Translations under genes and position numbers: made by a program
Notes under the pieces: model-generated
Database searches by the model: none
Told to the model about the DNA's origin: nothing
Seen by the model: the letters and a program-made list of their open reading frames with translations, nothing else
Shown: positions 1 to 8,897 of the stretch, in pieces
How the letters are laid out: every line of letters starts with the position of its first letter
Position numbering within the stretch: the first letter of the stretch is position 1
Assembly (NCBI RefSeq): GCF_050958605.1
Contig: NZ_JBJHDO010000005.1
Coordinates: forward strand, 186,001 to 250,000
Source of the DNA: G016756615 sp050958605
GTDB lineage: Bacteria; Pseudomonadota; Alphaproteobacteria; Rhizobiales; Rhizobiaceae
Direction: 5' to 3'
Length of the DNA stretch: 64,000 nucleotides

Positions 1-12
1 ACGAGATCGATC

Positions 13-1221
13 ATGACCCGCTTCAGGATAAACACTCAGCGCATGCTCGCGGATCTGGACACATTGCGCAGCATCGGTGCGATGAAAACCGGCGTCGTCC
101 GTCCGGCCTATTCCGAGGCTGACCGCCAGGCGCGGATATGGCTGGCCGAACGCATGGAAGAAGCAGGGTTGGAGGTTTCCGTCGACGCCATAGGCAACGT
201 CTTCGGCCTGCCGCCTGGGAATGAAAAATGCATTCTGGTCGGCTCGCATTCCGATACCCAGCCCGAGGGCGGCTGGTTGGACGGCGCCTACGGGGTCATC
301 GTTGGGCTCGAAATCGCCCGGGCAAGCATGGAGCAGGGCGGTCCTCGGGTTGCCTGCGTATCCTTCCAGGACGAGGAGGGGCGTTTTTCGACGCTTACGG
401 GAAGCCGGGTCTGGACGGGCCTGATCTCATTGGAAGAGGCCGATGAATGCCGCGACGGCACCGGCATGCGGCTCGGGCAGGCCCGGCTGGAGCGCGCGGG
501 CTTGCCCGAGGCACGAGAGGTCTCCACGAACCGATTCTCGGCGTTCCTGGAGATCCATATCGAACAGGGGCCGGTGCTCGATACGACCGGTGAGCGCATT
601 GGCGTTGTGGAAAACATCGTGGGCATTCGAACTGAAAAGATGAGTTTCCTCGGCGAGCAGAATCATGCCGGCACCACGCCGATGCATTTGCGCCGTGACG
701 CCTTCCAGGGCTTGAACCGTTTCGTTTCCATAGTGAACGACCGGCTGGCTGAAGTGGCCGCAGCAGCGACCGTGTGGACTGTCGGCCATGTCGATCTTCA
801 TCCCAATGCCAATTCTATCGTCCCGGGCCGCGCGGACTTCACGATCCAGTGGCGCGATGCCGATGATGCACGGCTCGAACGGATGACAGAGATCATCTAT
901 GCCTGCGCGCGCGAGACAGCGGGCAGCCTTGGTCTCGAATGGCAGCATTTCGGCTGTGATCTGATTGCGCCGACGCAGTCGAACGCAACATTGGTGGAGG
1001 CTATGGCGAAAGCCGCCGAGAATTTGGCCTCGGGACTTTGGAGGCGAATGCCGTCGGGCGCTCTTCACGATGCGGCCAATGTATCGAGCGTTCTGCCCAT
1101 GGCCATGCTGTTCGTGCCTTCCAAGGGAGGCATTAGCCACAATTTCTCGGAGGACACCGACAGGGCGGACTTGGCGTTGGGTGCTGAAGTGCTGGCCGAG
1201 GTAGTCGCCGGCTTGCAATAG
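13..1221 (+). CDS. M20-family Zn-dependent amidohydrolase (N-carbamoyl-amino-acid hydrolase / allantoate amidohydrolase type)
   Basis: A 402-residue dinuclear metallohydrolase expected to cleave a carbamoyl or ureido C-N bond in the cytoplasm. Metal-site residues are visible: His79 and Asp81 in GSHSDT, Asp90 in LDGAYGV, Glu121-Glu122 in DEEG, His182 in EIHIEQGP and His376 in GISHNFSE. The length matches the family (about 400-420). The ATG at 13 sits at the window edge, so its ribosome site and upstream partners cannot be seen. The genes that follow (monooxygenase, ureohydrolase, nitrilase-like amidase) suggest a nitrogen-compound catabolic set. The substrate cannot be read from sequence. A second member of this family lies at 41612. 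Confidence 0.88.
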   Translation: MTRFRINTQRMLADLDTLRSIGAMKTGVVRPAYSEADRQARIWLAERMEEAGLEVSVDAIGNVFGLPPGNEKCILVGSHSDTQPEGGWLDGAYGVIVGLEIARASMEQGGPRVACVSFQDEEGRFSTLTGSRVWTGLISLEEADECRDGTGMRLGQARLERAGLPEAREVSTNRFSAFLEIHIEQGPVLDTTGERIGVVENIVGIRTEKMSFLGEQNHAGTTPMHLRRDAFQGLNRFVSIVNDRLAEVAAAATVWTVGHVDLHPNANSIVPGRADFTIQWRDADDARLERMTEIIYACARETAGSLGLEWQHFGCDLIAPTQSNATLVEAMAKAAENLASGLWRRMPSGALHDAANVSSVLPMAMLFVPSKGGISHNFSEDTDRADLALGAEVLAEVVAGLQ

Positions 1222-1834
1222 AAAATCGTCATTCCGACACCGCATTCCCGTCATCGAACCCGGCTTTCTCTCGCCGCTGCGTAGTACGCCGCTCCTTCAG
1301 CAGCCGGCGCCATTGACGACAATGCCATGGGTGCTGATGCCATCACTGTCATGCTAGCCAGCATACCCGCGGCAGCATCGGCAACGATCGGGGCATTCCC
1401 GACATTCCACGGCGCGCGGTTGGGAATGATCGGGAGGGTGATCGTGCCGTTATCGATAATGATTTGTACCGGCACGACCATTAGGAGGCTGGCCAAGCCA
1501 TCGAGCAGGGAAGTGCTCCATTACGATGAATTCAGTCACACGCGGGTTTCGATGCTTGCCGCTCGGCCGCGCTGCTCGCTGAAGCTGCCAGCCTGTGCTC
1601 GGGCCTTCGCGACCGTGAATCGACAATGAGCCCGGGCCGACACCCCTGTGCTCGGAAGCGAAGCAGCTCGCCTGGCCGCCAGAAACCGACAGTGACTGGA
1701 GTAACTCTTGGCTATCTCGCTCCAAGTTGCAAAACGATAGCTTCGACCGTCCTGCAATACTCGCAGTCCACGATCCGTCGCGGACCACGCCAATAATCGT
1801 CTACAGGATGGTCCGGAACGGAGGACTGTGGCTT
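1222..1834. other. Gene-free stretch between amidohydrolase and monooxygenase
   Basis: About 600 bases without a convincing gene. Open frames on both strands here are short, have no recognisable domain and no good ribosome site. The stretch holds the inverted-repeat motif at 1692-1705 and the ribosome site (GGAGGA, about 1820-1825) of the next gene. It may contain a decayed gene, but I could not identify one. Confidence 0.5.
1692..1705. promoter_or_regulatory. Candidate operator, copy 1 of the GTGACTGAAGTCAC-type motif
   Basis: GTGACTGGAGTAAC is an imperfect inverted repeat 130 bases before the monooxygenase start. It matches the perfect repeat at 12773-12786 in 12 of 14 positions and the site at 3052-3065 in 10 of 14. 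Recurrence in front of three transcription units of the same island suggests a binding site, possibly for the LuxR-type regulator at 5050. The regulator assignment is inference. Confidence 0.4.
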
Positions 1835-2959
1835 ATGACGAAGCGTGCGCTTGTGTGCGGGGCCGGCATCAGCGGGTTGACCGCCGGCATCTATCTCACC
1901 CGGCTGGGCTGGGACGTGACGGTGTTCGAAAAGGACCCCGAGATACGCACGGCGGGAGCCGGCCTCAATCTCTGGCCGAATGGAATGCGCGTTTTGGAGA
2001 GGATCGGTCTGCGATCGGCCCTGGCGACCATCGCCGCCAGCCTGGATTATTACCGCACTTTCTCGTCCACCGGAGATGTCATTGCCGTCGAGGATGTGAG
2101 GAACTGGCGCGAAAAGTACGGTGCACCGCTCTGCGGCATCTACCGCCGAGACCTCAGCCGCATTCTTCTGGAAACGCTCGGTTCCGAAAAGCTCCGCGTC
2201 GGCTATCAGCTTGTCTCGGTGGAGCAGGGTGACGATGTCGTCTGCACCTTCGCCAATGGCGAGCGCGTGCGCGGCGATTTTGTGCTGGGCGCCGACGGCA
2301 TAGGTTCCATCGTTCGTTCCTGCATCTTCGGCGAACGGGAATTCAGCACCGATGTGCTGGTGCGGTGGCGAGGGCTTTTCAATCTCGCCGACGTCGATGT
2401 CGACCCGCTGTCGGAAGCGGAGGTGTGGGGACCGGACGGTCATCTCGGCTATCTGCCAATCGGCGGCGGCCGCGCCTACTGGTTTGCGGCGGCTGACGGC
2501 ATAACCCATGATCCCGATGCGGTGATCGAGCACTTCAGCGGGTGGCACGGCAGTCCGGTTCCCGGCCTGATCGCGGCGACCGACAAATCCACCATCATCC
2601 GTAGCGATCTCCACGATTTCGTCCATCCGCTGGACAACTGGTCGAGTGGGCGGATCACGCTGGCGGGCGATGCTGCGCATCCCATGCTGCCCGGCATGGC
2701 ACAGGGTGCGAACCAGGCACTCGAAGACGTCGATGCCCTGTGCATGAGCCTCGATGCTCATGACGACATCGGGAACGCGCTCAAAGCCTATGAGCACATC
2801 CGCATCCCGCAGGTTGCGCCTATCGTGAGGGGTTCGCGTTCGCTGTTCGATTTCGACGATCAGAACGAATTGGTGCATGGCAACAAGAACCCGCTCTTCG
2901 ACCGCTACGAGCGCTTCGTCGAGCGCCGGTGTGGTTCGGCCGAACCGTCTGCCGCTTGA
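1835..2959 (+). CDS. FAD-dependent monooxygenase (UbiH / salicylate-hydroxylase-like)
   Basis: A 374-residue class A flavoprotein monooxygenase, expected to hydroxylate a small organic acid with NAD(P)H and O2. The FAD-binding GAGISG is at residues 9-14. The second dinucleotide motif GADGIGSIVR lies near residue 155, and the ribityl-binding GDAAHPMLPG near residue 280. The ATG at 1835 was chosen because GGAGGA stands about 9 bases upstream and the Rossmann strand begins five residues in; the upstream extension has no homology signal. It is followed after about 180 bases by the ureohydrolase. The candidate operator at 1692 lies upstream. The substrate is unknown. Confidence 0.85.
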   Translation: MTKRALVCGAGISGLTAGIYLTRLGWDVTVFEKDPEIRTAGAGLNLWPNGMRVLERIGLRSALATIAASLDYYRTFSSTGDVIAVEDVRNWREKYGAPLCGIYRRDLSRILLETLGSEKLRVGYQLVSVEQGDDVVCTFANGERVRGDFVLGADGIGSIVRSCIFGEREFSTDVLVRWRGLFNLADVDVDPLSEAEVWGPDGHLGYLPIGGGRAYWFAAADGITHDPDAVIEHFSGWHGSPVPGLIAATDKSTIIRSDLHDFVHPLDNWSSGRITLAGDAAHPMLPGMAQGANQALEDVDALCMSLDAHDDIGNALKAYEHIRIPQVAPIVRGSRSLFDFDDQNELVHGNKNPLFDRYERFVERRCGSAEPSAA

Positions 2960-3046
2960 ATCTGGCGGCAATGCCGGCTTGCGTGGATAGCAGGCCGGAT
3001 GACGCTGCCGACCGGCAGGCCGGTGCGTATCTATACATGGCACAGA

Positions 3047-3070
3047 CAATGGTGACGCAAGCCACCATTG
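3047..3070. promoter_or_regulatory. Inverted repeat before the ureohydrolase, containing copy 2 of the GTGAC motif
   Basis: CAATGGTG (3047-3054) and CACCATTG (3063-3070) form perfect 8-base arms around an 8-base spacer. Inside it, 3052-3065 reads GTGACGCAAGCCAC and matches the 12773 repeat in 11 of 14 positions. A short T-run (GTTTT) follows, so a weak terminator for the monooxygenase gene is the alternative reading. Position 70-90 bases before the next start fits an operator. Confidence 0.42.
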
Positions 3071-3137
3071 GTTTTATCGAAAAGGCAACGGATGTTGCCG
3101 CAGGCCTGGATCATCAAGACCCCAACAGGAGAGATAT

Positions 3138-4097
3138 ATGTCTGACGTCGTTGCCGATTATTCTTTTGGTGGTCTTCTTCATGCCGGCAGTGGTGGCACA
3201 TTCATGCGGCTTCCATATGTGAAGCCGGATGCAGATACTTTGAAAAAGCTTGGCATCACCGTGGGCATCGTCGGCTTTCCATGGGACTCCATGTGCATCA
3301 GTCGTACGGGCACCAATTACGGCCCCCGTGCAATCCGTGAGGCCAGCGACCAGTTCAGCTCCTATAGCGCCAATCTCGACCTCGACCTGTCCGACCATTA
3401 CACCTTCGCCGATTGCGGCGACGTGCCGGTGGTGCCGGGCTCGCCCGTGCGCACCATGGAGCGCGCCCAGCGCATGATGTCTGAAGTGCTCAGCGCCGGG
3501 GCGATCCCCGTCACCATTGGCGGGGATCACTCGATTACCATCGCCTGTGCCCGTGCTTTCCGGGAACGCTATGAAAATCCCGGCCTGATCCTCGTCGACA
3601 GCCATTTCGATACTGCCGAGGAGGTCGGCGGCGAGGAGATGAACCATGCCTGCCCGATCGCGCGTGCGGTGGATGCCGGCTTCGACCCGAGCAAGATCGT
3701 GATCATCGGCACCAATGGCTGGCTGAACCCGAAGGCCGAGTTCGACTACGCGCGCCAGAGGGGAATGACCATCCTGCCGATGGAGACGGTGATAGAGAAG
3801 GGAGCGGTCGCGGTAGCCCGACAGGCGCGGGCGATTGCCGGGGCCGGCACGGACAGCGTTTATCTGACATTCGATATCGACGCCATCGACGGCGCCTATG
3901 CGCCGGGAACCGGTGTGCCGGCTGCCGGCGGTCTTACCTCGCGGGAAGCCATCGCTATGGTCTCGGAGCTGGCGCGGGGCGGGCTGGGAGGGTTGGACGT
4001 GGTCGAGGTGTCGCCGCCTTACGACCATGACGGCATCACGAGCCGCCTCGCGGTCAAGCTGATACTGGAAGCGCTCGCCGGCGCTACGAAGAGGTAG
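3138..4097 (+). CDS. Agmatinase/ureohydrolase-family enzyme (guanidino-compound hydrolase)
   Basis: A 319-residue binuclear manganese ureohydrolase that would release urea from a guanidino compound such as agmatine, guanidinobutyrate or guanidinopropionate. Metal ligands are present: His131 (GGDHS), Asp154/His156/Asp158 (DSHFD) and Asp246/Asp248 (DIDAID). Glu290 in VEVSPPYD is also conserved. Two deviations from the usual motifs are Ser in DSHFD (normally DAH) and Gly in place of Pro in DxDxxDP. The ATG at 3138 has AGGAGA about 8 bases upstream. A nitrilase-family amidase follows after about 30 bases, so the two are probably cotranscribed. The exact substrate within the family is not decidable here. 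Confidence 0.86.
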   Translation: MSDVVADYSFGGLLHAGSGGTFMRLPYVKPDADTLKKLGITVGIVGFPWDSMCISRTGTNYGPRAIREASDQFSSYSANLDLDLSDHYTFADCGDVPVVPGSPVRTMERAQRMMSEVLSAGAIPVTIGGDHSITIACARAFRERYENPGLILVDSHFDTAEEVGGEEMNHACPIARAVDAGFDPSKIVIIGTNGWLNPKAEFDYARQRGMTILPMETVIEKGAVAVARQARAIAGAGTDSVYLTFDIDAIDGAYAPGTGVPAAGGLTSREAIAMVSELARGGLGGLDVVEVSPPYDHDGITSRLAVKLILEALAGATKR

Positions 4098-4128
4098 GGT
4101 CTTCCGCCGGCTCGTTTGGAGCAATTCG

Positions 4129-4926
4129 ATGATTGCGGTGTTTCAGGATATGCCGGCGGCCGGCCTCAAACTCGCCAACATCAACGCGATGGAGGGCGCA
4201 GCGCATGCTGCCGCCGCTGCCGGTTCCCGGCTGATCGTTTTCCCCGAATTGTTCCTGACCGGCTACAATATCGGCCAGCAGGCGCTGCATGAGCTTGCTG
4301 AGCCGGTTGATGGTCCCTCGGTCAGGGCGATCGCCGACATCGCCCGCCAGCACGGCATCGGCATCATCACGGGCATGCCGGAAAGAAACGGTGACGATGT
4401 GTTCAACGCCGCCGTTGCCGTGGACGCGTCCGGCCGGATCGCGGGGCTCTATCGCAAGATCCATTTGTTCGGTCCGGCCGAACGTTCCGCCTTTACACCC
4501 GGCAGTGAAATCTGCGTCGTGGAATTGGCCGGTCGCCGCGTCGGGCTGGCGGTGTGCTACGATATCGAGTTTCCGGAAATGGCGCGCGCGCTGGTCAGGG
4601 CCGGGGCGGACCTGATCTGCGCCCCGACTGCCAATATGAGCCCTTACTGGGAGGTACCCACAACCCTGCTGCGTGCCCGGGCGCTTGAGAATGGCATTCC
4701 GGTTGCGTACGCCAATCTCGTCGGTGACGATGGCGAGCTGACCTATACGGGGATGAGCTGCATCGTCGGCGCGGACGGTCGCGACGTTGCCCGCGCAGGT
4801 GCGGAGGGGCGGGCGCTGTTGTGCTGTTCGTTCGGGTCTGTCGCAGCGGGAGGAGGCTGTGACCAATTGAGCACGCAGGCGACCGATGTCCGGTTGGATA
4901 TCCTGTCCGCCTGGGCGGCAGGTTGA
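4129..4926 (+). CDS. Nitrilase-superfamily carbon-nitrogen hydrolase (amidase)
   Basis: A 265-residue hydrolase of the carbon-nitrogen hydrolase fold, acting on an amide or N-carbamoyl amine through a cysteine nucleophile. The catalytic triad is visible as Glu40 (FPELFLTGYN), Lys110 (LYRKIHLFG) and Cys143 (GLAVCYDIEFPE). The size matches single-domain amidases of the class that includes N-carbamoylputrescine amidohydrolase. It follows the ureohydrolase closely on the same strand, which suggests successive steps in the breakdown of a guanidino, amide or ureido compound. The order of reactions is inference. The LuxR-type regulator begins about 120 bases downstream. Confidence 0.84.
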   Translation: MIAVFQDMPAAGLKLANINAMEGAAHAAAAAGSRLIVFPELFLTGYNIGQQALHELAEPVDGPSVRAIADIARQHGIGIITGMPERNGDDVFNAAVAVDASGRIAGLYRKIHLFGPAERSAFTPGSEICVVELAGRRVGLAVCYDIEFPEMARALVRAGADLICAPTANMSPYWEVPTTLLRARALENGIPVAYANLVGDDGELTYTGMSCIVGADGRDVARAGAEGRALLCCSFGSVAAGGGCDQLSTQATDVRLDILSAWAAG

Positions 4927-5049
4927 GCGGGCAGCAGCCGGACCCTGTCCACACGTTTGGTTCCGCATGTCCTTACCCTTGAGGAGGCAAGCAGATAGAC
5001 TGGCACTCCAATCCTCACCGTTTCCCAACAGCGTGAACATCCGCAAGCC

Positions 5050-6153
5050 ATGTCCAGCCAAATGGAGTTTTCGCCGCACTCCAGCGCTCTGGCGCTCGAC
5101 ACGCCCGAGCTGCTGGCCGAACTTGCCAAGGTTGTCGTGCTGGTCGGCAAGCCGGGCTTCTATGATGCGCTATCGTTGCTGCTGGCGCGCGTTCTGCGCT
5201 GCAAGCGCCGTCTCGTCATGCGCTATTCCGCTTATGACAAGCCGGCTTTCCTCATTAATGCGGCGCTGACCGAGGAGGGCGTCAGCTTCTATCTTGCAGG
5301 CCTCTATCGCATCGATCCTCTGCATCGGCTGGCGCGCGAGAGTCCGGGTCCGACGGTGGTCAATCTGCGGGCGCTGATGGGTGAGATCGAGGAGGCCTAC
5401 TTCGCCGAACTGTTCAAGATGGCGATCTTCGACGAGCTGGCCATCATGGTACCGGCCTATGGCGGCGTAACCATTGCCTTCTGTTGCGACCGACACAGGG
5501 TACGCTTCGAGCAGCAGGACTACGAGCGCGCGCAGGCGCTGTTGCCCATGGTGGACGGGCTGCACAAGCTGCACATGGATCGGCTGTTTTCGAAGGTCGG
5601 CGATGGCGGCTCGGAGGCGATCACCAGCAGTTTCCGCAATCAGTTCCTGGTTCTGGATCGCCGCGCCAAGGTGGTCTATCGCACGGAGGCGTGGGCCGAA
5701 AATTCCATGGCGGCCGCTGCATTGCCGCAGATATCCGGGAGGATCGCCGATGGCGGAAGCGGGTCTCTGCTGCTTGAGGGGCAGCAGGTAGTGCATTGGG
5801 AAACGCTGCCGGACGATTTCACGCTCGCCCCGCAAGGCACGCTCGTGGTCCTTGAGCAACGCTCCCCTGGTCCGCTGATGACCTCGGGCGATGCTGCCCT
5901 GGAGGCTTTTTGCAGCGACCACAACCTGACGCCGCGCGAGGCCGAGATCGTGCGGCTGTCCTTTCTCGGCCTGCCCAATGCGGCCATCGCAAAGCAGCTT
6001 GGCGTGTCGGTCGGAACCGTGAAGAACCACCGGTGGCGGCTCTATTACAAGCTGGACGTCACCACCGAGCGCGAGCTGTTCCACCTGTTCATCTCGACAT
6101 TGCTGTCTGTGGAGAAGAGCAAGGTCATGGAAGGGGAAGCGCCGCCAGGCTGA
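5050..6153 (+). CDS. LuxR-type helix-turn-helix transcriptional regulator
   Basis: A 367-residue regulator whose only clear domain is a C-terminal GerE/LuxR helix-turn-helix at about residues 295-345 (LTPREAEIVRLSFLG, then AIAKQLGVSVGTVKNHR). The N-terminal 280 residues have no receiver phosphorylation pattern and no recognisable autoinducer-binding motif. It is better described as a stand-alone LuxR-type effector regulator of the sort common in Rhizobiales catabolic islands. It closes the plus-strand half of the island and converges with the dehydrogenase gene at 6187. It is the only regulator in the first 12.7 kb and so the best candidate for the recurrent GTGAC motif. Confidence 0.8.
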   Translation: MSSQMEFSPHSSALALDTPELLAELAKVVVLVGKPGFYDALSLLLARVLRCKRRLVMRYSAYDKPAFLINAALTEEGVSFYLAGLYRIDPLHRLARESPGPTVVNLRALMGEIEEAYFAELFKMAIFDELAIMVPAYGGVTIAFCCDRHRVRFEQQDYERAQALLPMVDGLHKLHMDRLFSKVGDGGSEAITSSFRNQFLVLDRRAKVVYRTEAWAENSMAAAALPQISGRIADGGSGSLLLEGQQVVHWETLPDDFTLAPQGTLVVLEQRSPGPLMTSGDAALEAFCSDHNLTPREAEIVRLSFLGLPNAAIAKQLGVSVGTVKNHRWRLYYKLDVTTERELFHLFISTLLSVEKSKVMEGEAPPG

Positions 6154-6186
6154 TTCCGGCGCCCGCGAAACAGGTTTTCCTTCCTT

Positions 6187-7218
6187 TCAGAGGGCGTTTC
6201 GCGCCTGTTCTCCAAGCAGGATGCGCTCGATGCCCTCGACCAGAGCATCAGCCATGGCCGTGCGCGCTTCGACGGTCGCGCTGCCGATATGCGGAAGCGG
6301 GAAGACATTCGCCATGGCAAGATAACGCCTGTCGATGTCAGGCTCGTTGGCGAACACGTCGAGCCCGACAGCGGCGATATGTCCGCAGGACAGCGCCTCG
6401 ACCAGCGCATCGTCGTCGATGAGTTCGCCGCGCGACACGTTCACCACGACCGCCCCCCGCTTCATTTGCGCGATGCGTTTGGCATTCAGGAATTTGTGGG
6501 TTTCGGGCGTGTGGGGCGCTGACAGCAGCAGCACATCGCAGCAGCCGAGAAACTTCTCTTCGTCGGAAATGTAACGGGCGCCGGCCTCCAGATCTCGCGG
6601 CAGCATGGACCTGTTGCGATAGGCCACGTTCATCCCGAAACCCTGGGCACGGAGCGAGATTTCGCGGCCGATCTGGCCCATGCCGTAAATGCCGAGAACC
6701 TGCCCGCGCAGTTCGCGCCCCAGTAGCAGCGTTGGCGAGAAGCCGGTCCATTGACCGGAGCGCATCAGCTCGAGACCCTCGACGATACGCCTTGCCGCGC
6801 CCAGCAACAGCGCCATGGCGAGGTCAGCGACCGAGTCCGCAAGTACGTTGGGCGTATTGATGATTTTCAATCCGCGCTCTCGCGCGGCTTCGAGATCCAC
6901 ATGGCCGTGCCCTGACGAATAGAGTGCAAGGACCTCCACGCCGACCGGCAGCGAGCGGAAAAATGCGCGATCGAGCGTATATTTGACGGTCGCGACGATA
7001 ACCCTGGCATGGGCCGCCGCCTCCAGCACACCCTCGATTGTCTGCCGGGCGGGCGGCAGCACTGTCACATGCGGGAAAACGCTGCGGAAGGCCTGCATCG
7101 CCTCCTCCGGCAGCGCTTCGGTGAGAAGGACGGGGCACTGATCCGCTATCGATGTGAGCAGGGAATCCTCAAGCAGGGAAAGCGTCGCGGCTGGATCGTT
7201 GGGTGCCCGTTCTGTCAT
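6187..7218 (-). CDS. D-2-hydroxyacid dehydrogenase (NAD-dependent)
   Basis: A 343-residue D-isomer-specific 2-hydroxyacid dehydrogenase that interconverts a 2-oxo acid and a D-2-hydroxy acid. The nucleotide-binding GMGQIG is at residues 179-184. The catalytic set is Arg263 (NVSRGELID), Glu292 (DVFANEP) and His310 (LPHIGSAT). It is the last gene of the minus-strand transcription unit that begins with the Liv importer, five bases after the 3-hydroxyisobutyrate-dehydrogenase-like gene. Co-transcription with an importer suggests it handles a carbon skeleton released from the imported compound. The substrate is unknown. Confidence 0.86.
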   Translation of the reverse strand: MTERAPNDPAATLSLLEDSLLTSIADQCPVLLTEALPEEAMQAFRSVFPHVTVLPPARQTIEGVLEAAAHARVIVATVKYTLDRAFFRSLPVGVEVLALYSSGHGHVDLEAARERGLKIINTPNVLADSVADLAMALLLGAARRIVEGLELMRSGQWTGFSPTLLLGRELRGQVLGIYGMGQIGREISLRAQGFGMNVAYRNRSMLPRDLEAGARYISDEEKFLGCCDVLLLSAPHTPETHKFLNAKRIAQMKRGAVVVNVSRGELIDDDALVEALSCGHIAAVGLDVFANEPDIDRRYLAMANVFPLPHIGSATVEARTAMADALVEGIERILLGEQARNAL

Positions 7219-7223
7219 CTGCC

Positions 7224-8138
7224 TTACTCGCTCGATTTGTCCGCCCTATCGGTCCTGATTTCAGTCCCGAGTATCCGCTCCAGCCCCCTGACGACGGCTG
7301 TGCTGTCCTGGTCGCCGAAGCCGAGGGCCCGGCCAAGCTGGAAGAGCTCGGTGGCTGCATTGGCGATTCCGAGGGGCAGGCTGGTCATCTCGCGCGCCAT
7401 CTTCACCGCCTGGCTCATGTCCTTGTAGGCAATGTCGAGCCGCGCCTCTGCTTCGAAGTGCCCGGCGAAAACTTTGGGAACCATCCACTGGATGATCGGG
7501 CTGTTGGAGTGCGAGTTTCCGAGCATGTCGAAGAATTTCTGTGAATCCAGCCCCAGAGCTTTCGACAGCGCCAGCCCTTCCGCAACCGCCGCCACCTCGA
7601 TGAAGCCGATCATGTTTTGGACGAGCTTGGCGGCATGGCCCGAACCCAGTTCTCCGAAATGGTAGAGGTGGCTGGAGAAGGCGGAAAGCAGCGGCTTCAC
7701 GGTTTCGAAAACCTCGATGTCACCGCCCGCCATGGTCGCCAGCGTGCCTTTCCGAGCGCCCTCGGTGCCGCCTGTAACCGGCGCATCGATCAGGCGGCCA
7801 CCGGCGTCGGCGAAACGCTGTGCCAGCTTCCTCGTGTCGGCCGGATAGCATGTGCCCATGTCTACGGCGATAAAGCCGGGAACCATGCCGTGCACGAGCC
7901 CCTTCTCGCCGAACAGGACGGCTTCAACCTCGCGCGAAGTTGGCAAAATCATCAGGGCGGCATCGCAGTCGCTGGCGGCAGCGGCGGGCGACTCCACCTC
8001 CACGGCGCCCATCGCGACCAGCCGGCGAATGGGTTCGCGGTTGCGGTGCGCGCAGACGATCACTTCATGGCCGGCCCGGATCAGGTGGCCCGCCATCGGC
8101 TCTCCCATGAGGCCAGCGCCGAGGAATGCTACTTTCAT
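7224..8138 (-). CDS. 3-hydroxyisobutyrate dehydrogenase-family NAD(P)-dependent oxidoreductase
   Basis: A 304-residue beta-hydroxyacid dehydrogenase. The Rossmann GAGLMG is at residues 7-12, the substrate-binding VTGGTEGARKGTL at about 121-133, and the catalytic Lys171 sits in GHAAKLVQNMIG. Family members oxidise 3-hydroxy acids, or reduce tartronate semialdehyde or succinic semialdehyde. Which applies here is not visible. It sits between livF and the D-2-hydroxyacid dehydrogenase on the minus strand, with about 55 bases before it and 5 after, so all are probably on one mRNA. Confidence 0.86.
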   Translation of the reverse strand: MKVAFLGAGLMGEPMAGHLIRAGHEVIVCAHRNREPIRRLVAMGAVEVESPAAAASDCDAALMILPTSREVEAVLFGEKGLVHGMVPGFIAVDMGTCYPADTRKLAQRFADAGGRLIDAPVTGGTEGARKGTLATMAGGDIEVFETVKPLLSAFSSHLYHFGELGSGHAAKLVQNMIGFIEVAAVAEGLALSKALGLDSQKFFDMLGNSHSNSPIIQWMVPKVFAGHFEAEARLDIAYKDMSQAVKMAREMTSLPLGIANAATELFQLGRALGFGDQDSTAVVRGLERILGTEIRTDRADKSSE

Positions 8139-8192
8139 CGTACGTCCTTTCCAGACCTGTGTGGTGATGCGTTCGGCGATTTGCGATCCGCC

Positions 8193-8897
8193 CTACAGAA
8201 CATTGACACCCATGTACCGGTCGAGCACCTGTGCCGAGACGAGTTGGTCCGGCGGTCCCTGCCATTTGATCTGCCCCTTCTCGATGATGTGGATGACGTC
8301 GGCGATTTCGAGCACCAGCCCGACATTCTGCTCGACGATGATCACCGATACGCCTTCCGATGCCAGTCGCCGGACGATCGTGCCGACCTGCGTAACGAGC
8401 CGCGGCATCAGGCCTTCGGTGGGCTCGTCCATCAGAAGTAGCCTGCAGCGCATCGACAGGCTGCGGGCGATGCCGACCAACTGTTGCTGGCCACCGCTCA
8501 GCGTTCCGGCGGGCGAGTCAAGCTTCGGTTCGATCTCGGGAAGCACGTCGAGGATTTCGCGCAGCGGCCTTGGCGACCTGACGCTATGCGCGGCGACCTG
8601 AATGTTCTCGCGCACCGACAGCTTGGGGAAGACGCGTACATCCTGCGGCATGTAGGCGACACCGAGCCGTGCGATTGCGTCCGTTCCCAGACCGGTGGTG
8701 GGCCGGTGGAGTATCGTCGTTTCGCCTTCGACCCGCGGTCCGAGCCCCATAAGCGATTGCAGCAGCGTCGTCTTTCCCGCGCCGTTGCGGCCGAGAATTG
8801 CCGTTACGACGCCGGCCTCGGCGGCGAGGTGGATGCCGTGCAGCACCTGGGCCTTGCCATAGAACGCCTTGAGGTTAGTGGTTCGCAGCGCTTCCAA
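8193..8897 (-). CDS. livF: Liv-type ABC transporter ATP-binding protein LivF (importer 1)
   Basis: A 234-residue cytoplasmic ATPase. Walker A is GRNGAGKTT near residue 37, the signature is LSGGQQQLVGIARSL, and Walker B is LLLMDEPTEGL. The size and the EGL after Walker B are typical of LivF. Its start overlaps the end of livG by about 23 bases, showing tight coupling. With LivG, LivM, LivH and the binding protein it forms a complete branched-chain-amino-acid/amide (HAAT) importer. The neighbourhood suggests the substrate is an amide, ureido or guanidino compound rather than leucine; that is inference. Confidence 0.92.
   Translation of the reverse strand: MEALRTTNLKAFYGKAQVLHGIHLAAEAGVVTAILGRNGAGKTTLLQSLMGLGPRVEGETTILHRPTTGLGTDAIARLGVAYMPQDVRVFPKLSVRENIQVAAHSVRSPRPLREILDVLPEIEPKLDSPAGTLSGGQQQLVGIARSLSMRCRLLLMDEPTEGLMPRLVTQVGTIVRRLASEGVSVIIVEQNVGLVLEIADVIHIIEKGQIKWQGPPDQLVSAQVLDRYMGVNVL

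Noticed and set aside
2960..3137. Guanidine-sensing riboswitch before the ureohydrolase
   Set aside because: I looked for one because of the guanidino context. The gap holds only the inverted repeat at 3047-3070; no conserved guanidine-riboswitch core was recognised.
5050..6153. Quorum-sensing LuxR with autoinducer domain
   Set aside because: The protein is much longer than autoinducer-type LuxR proteins (about 240 residues), lacks the recognisable binding-domain motif, and no luxI-type synthase is nearby.
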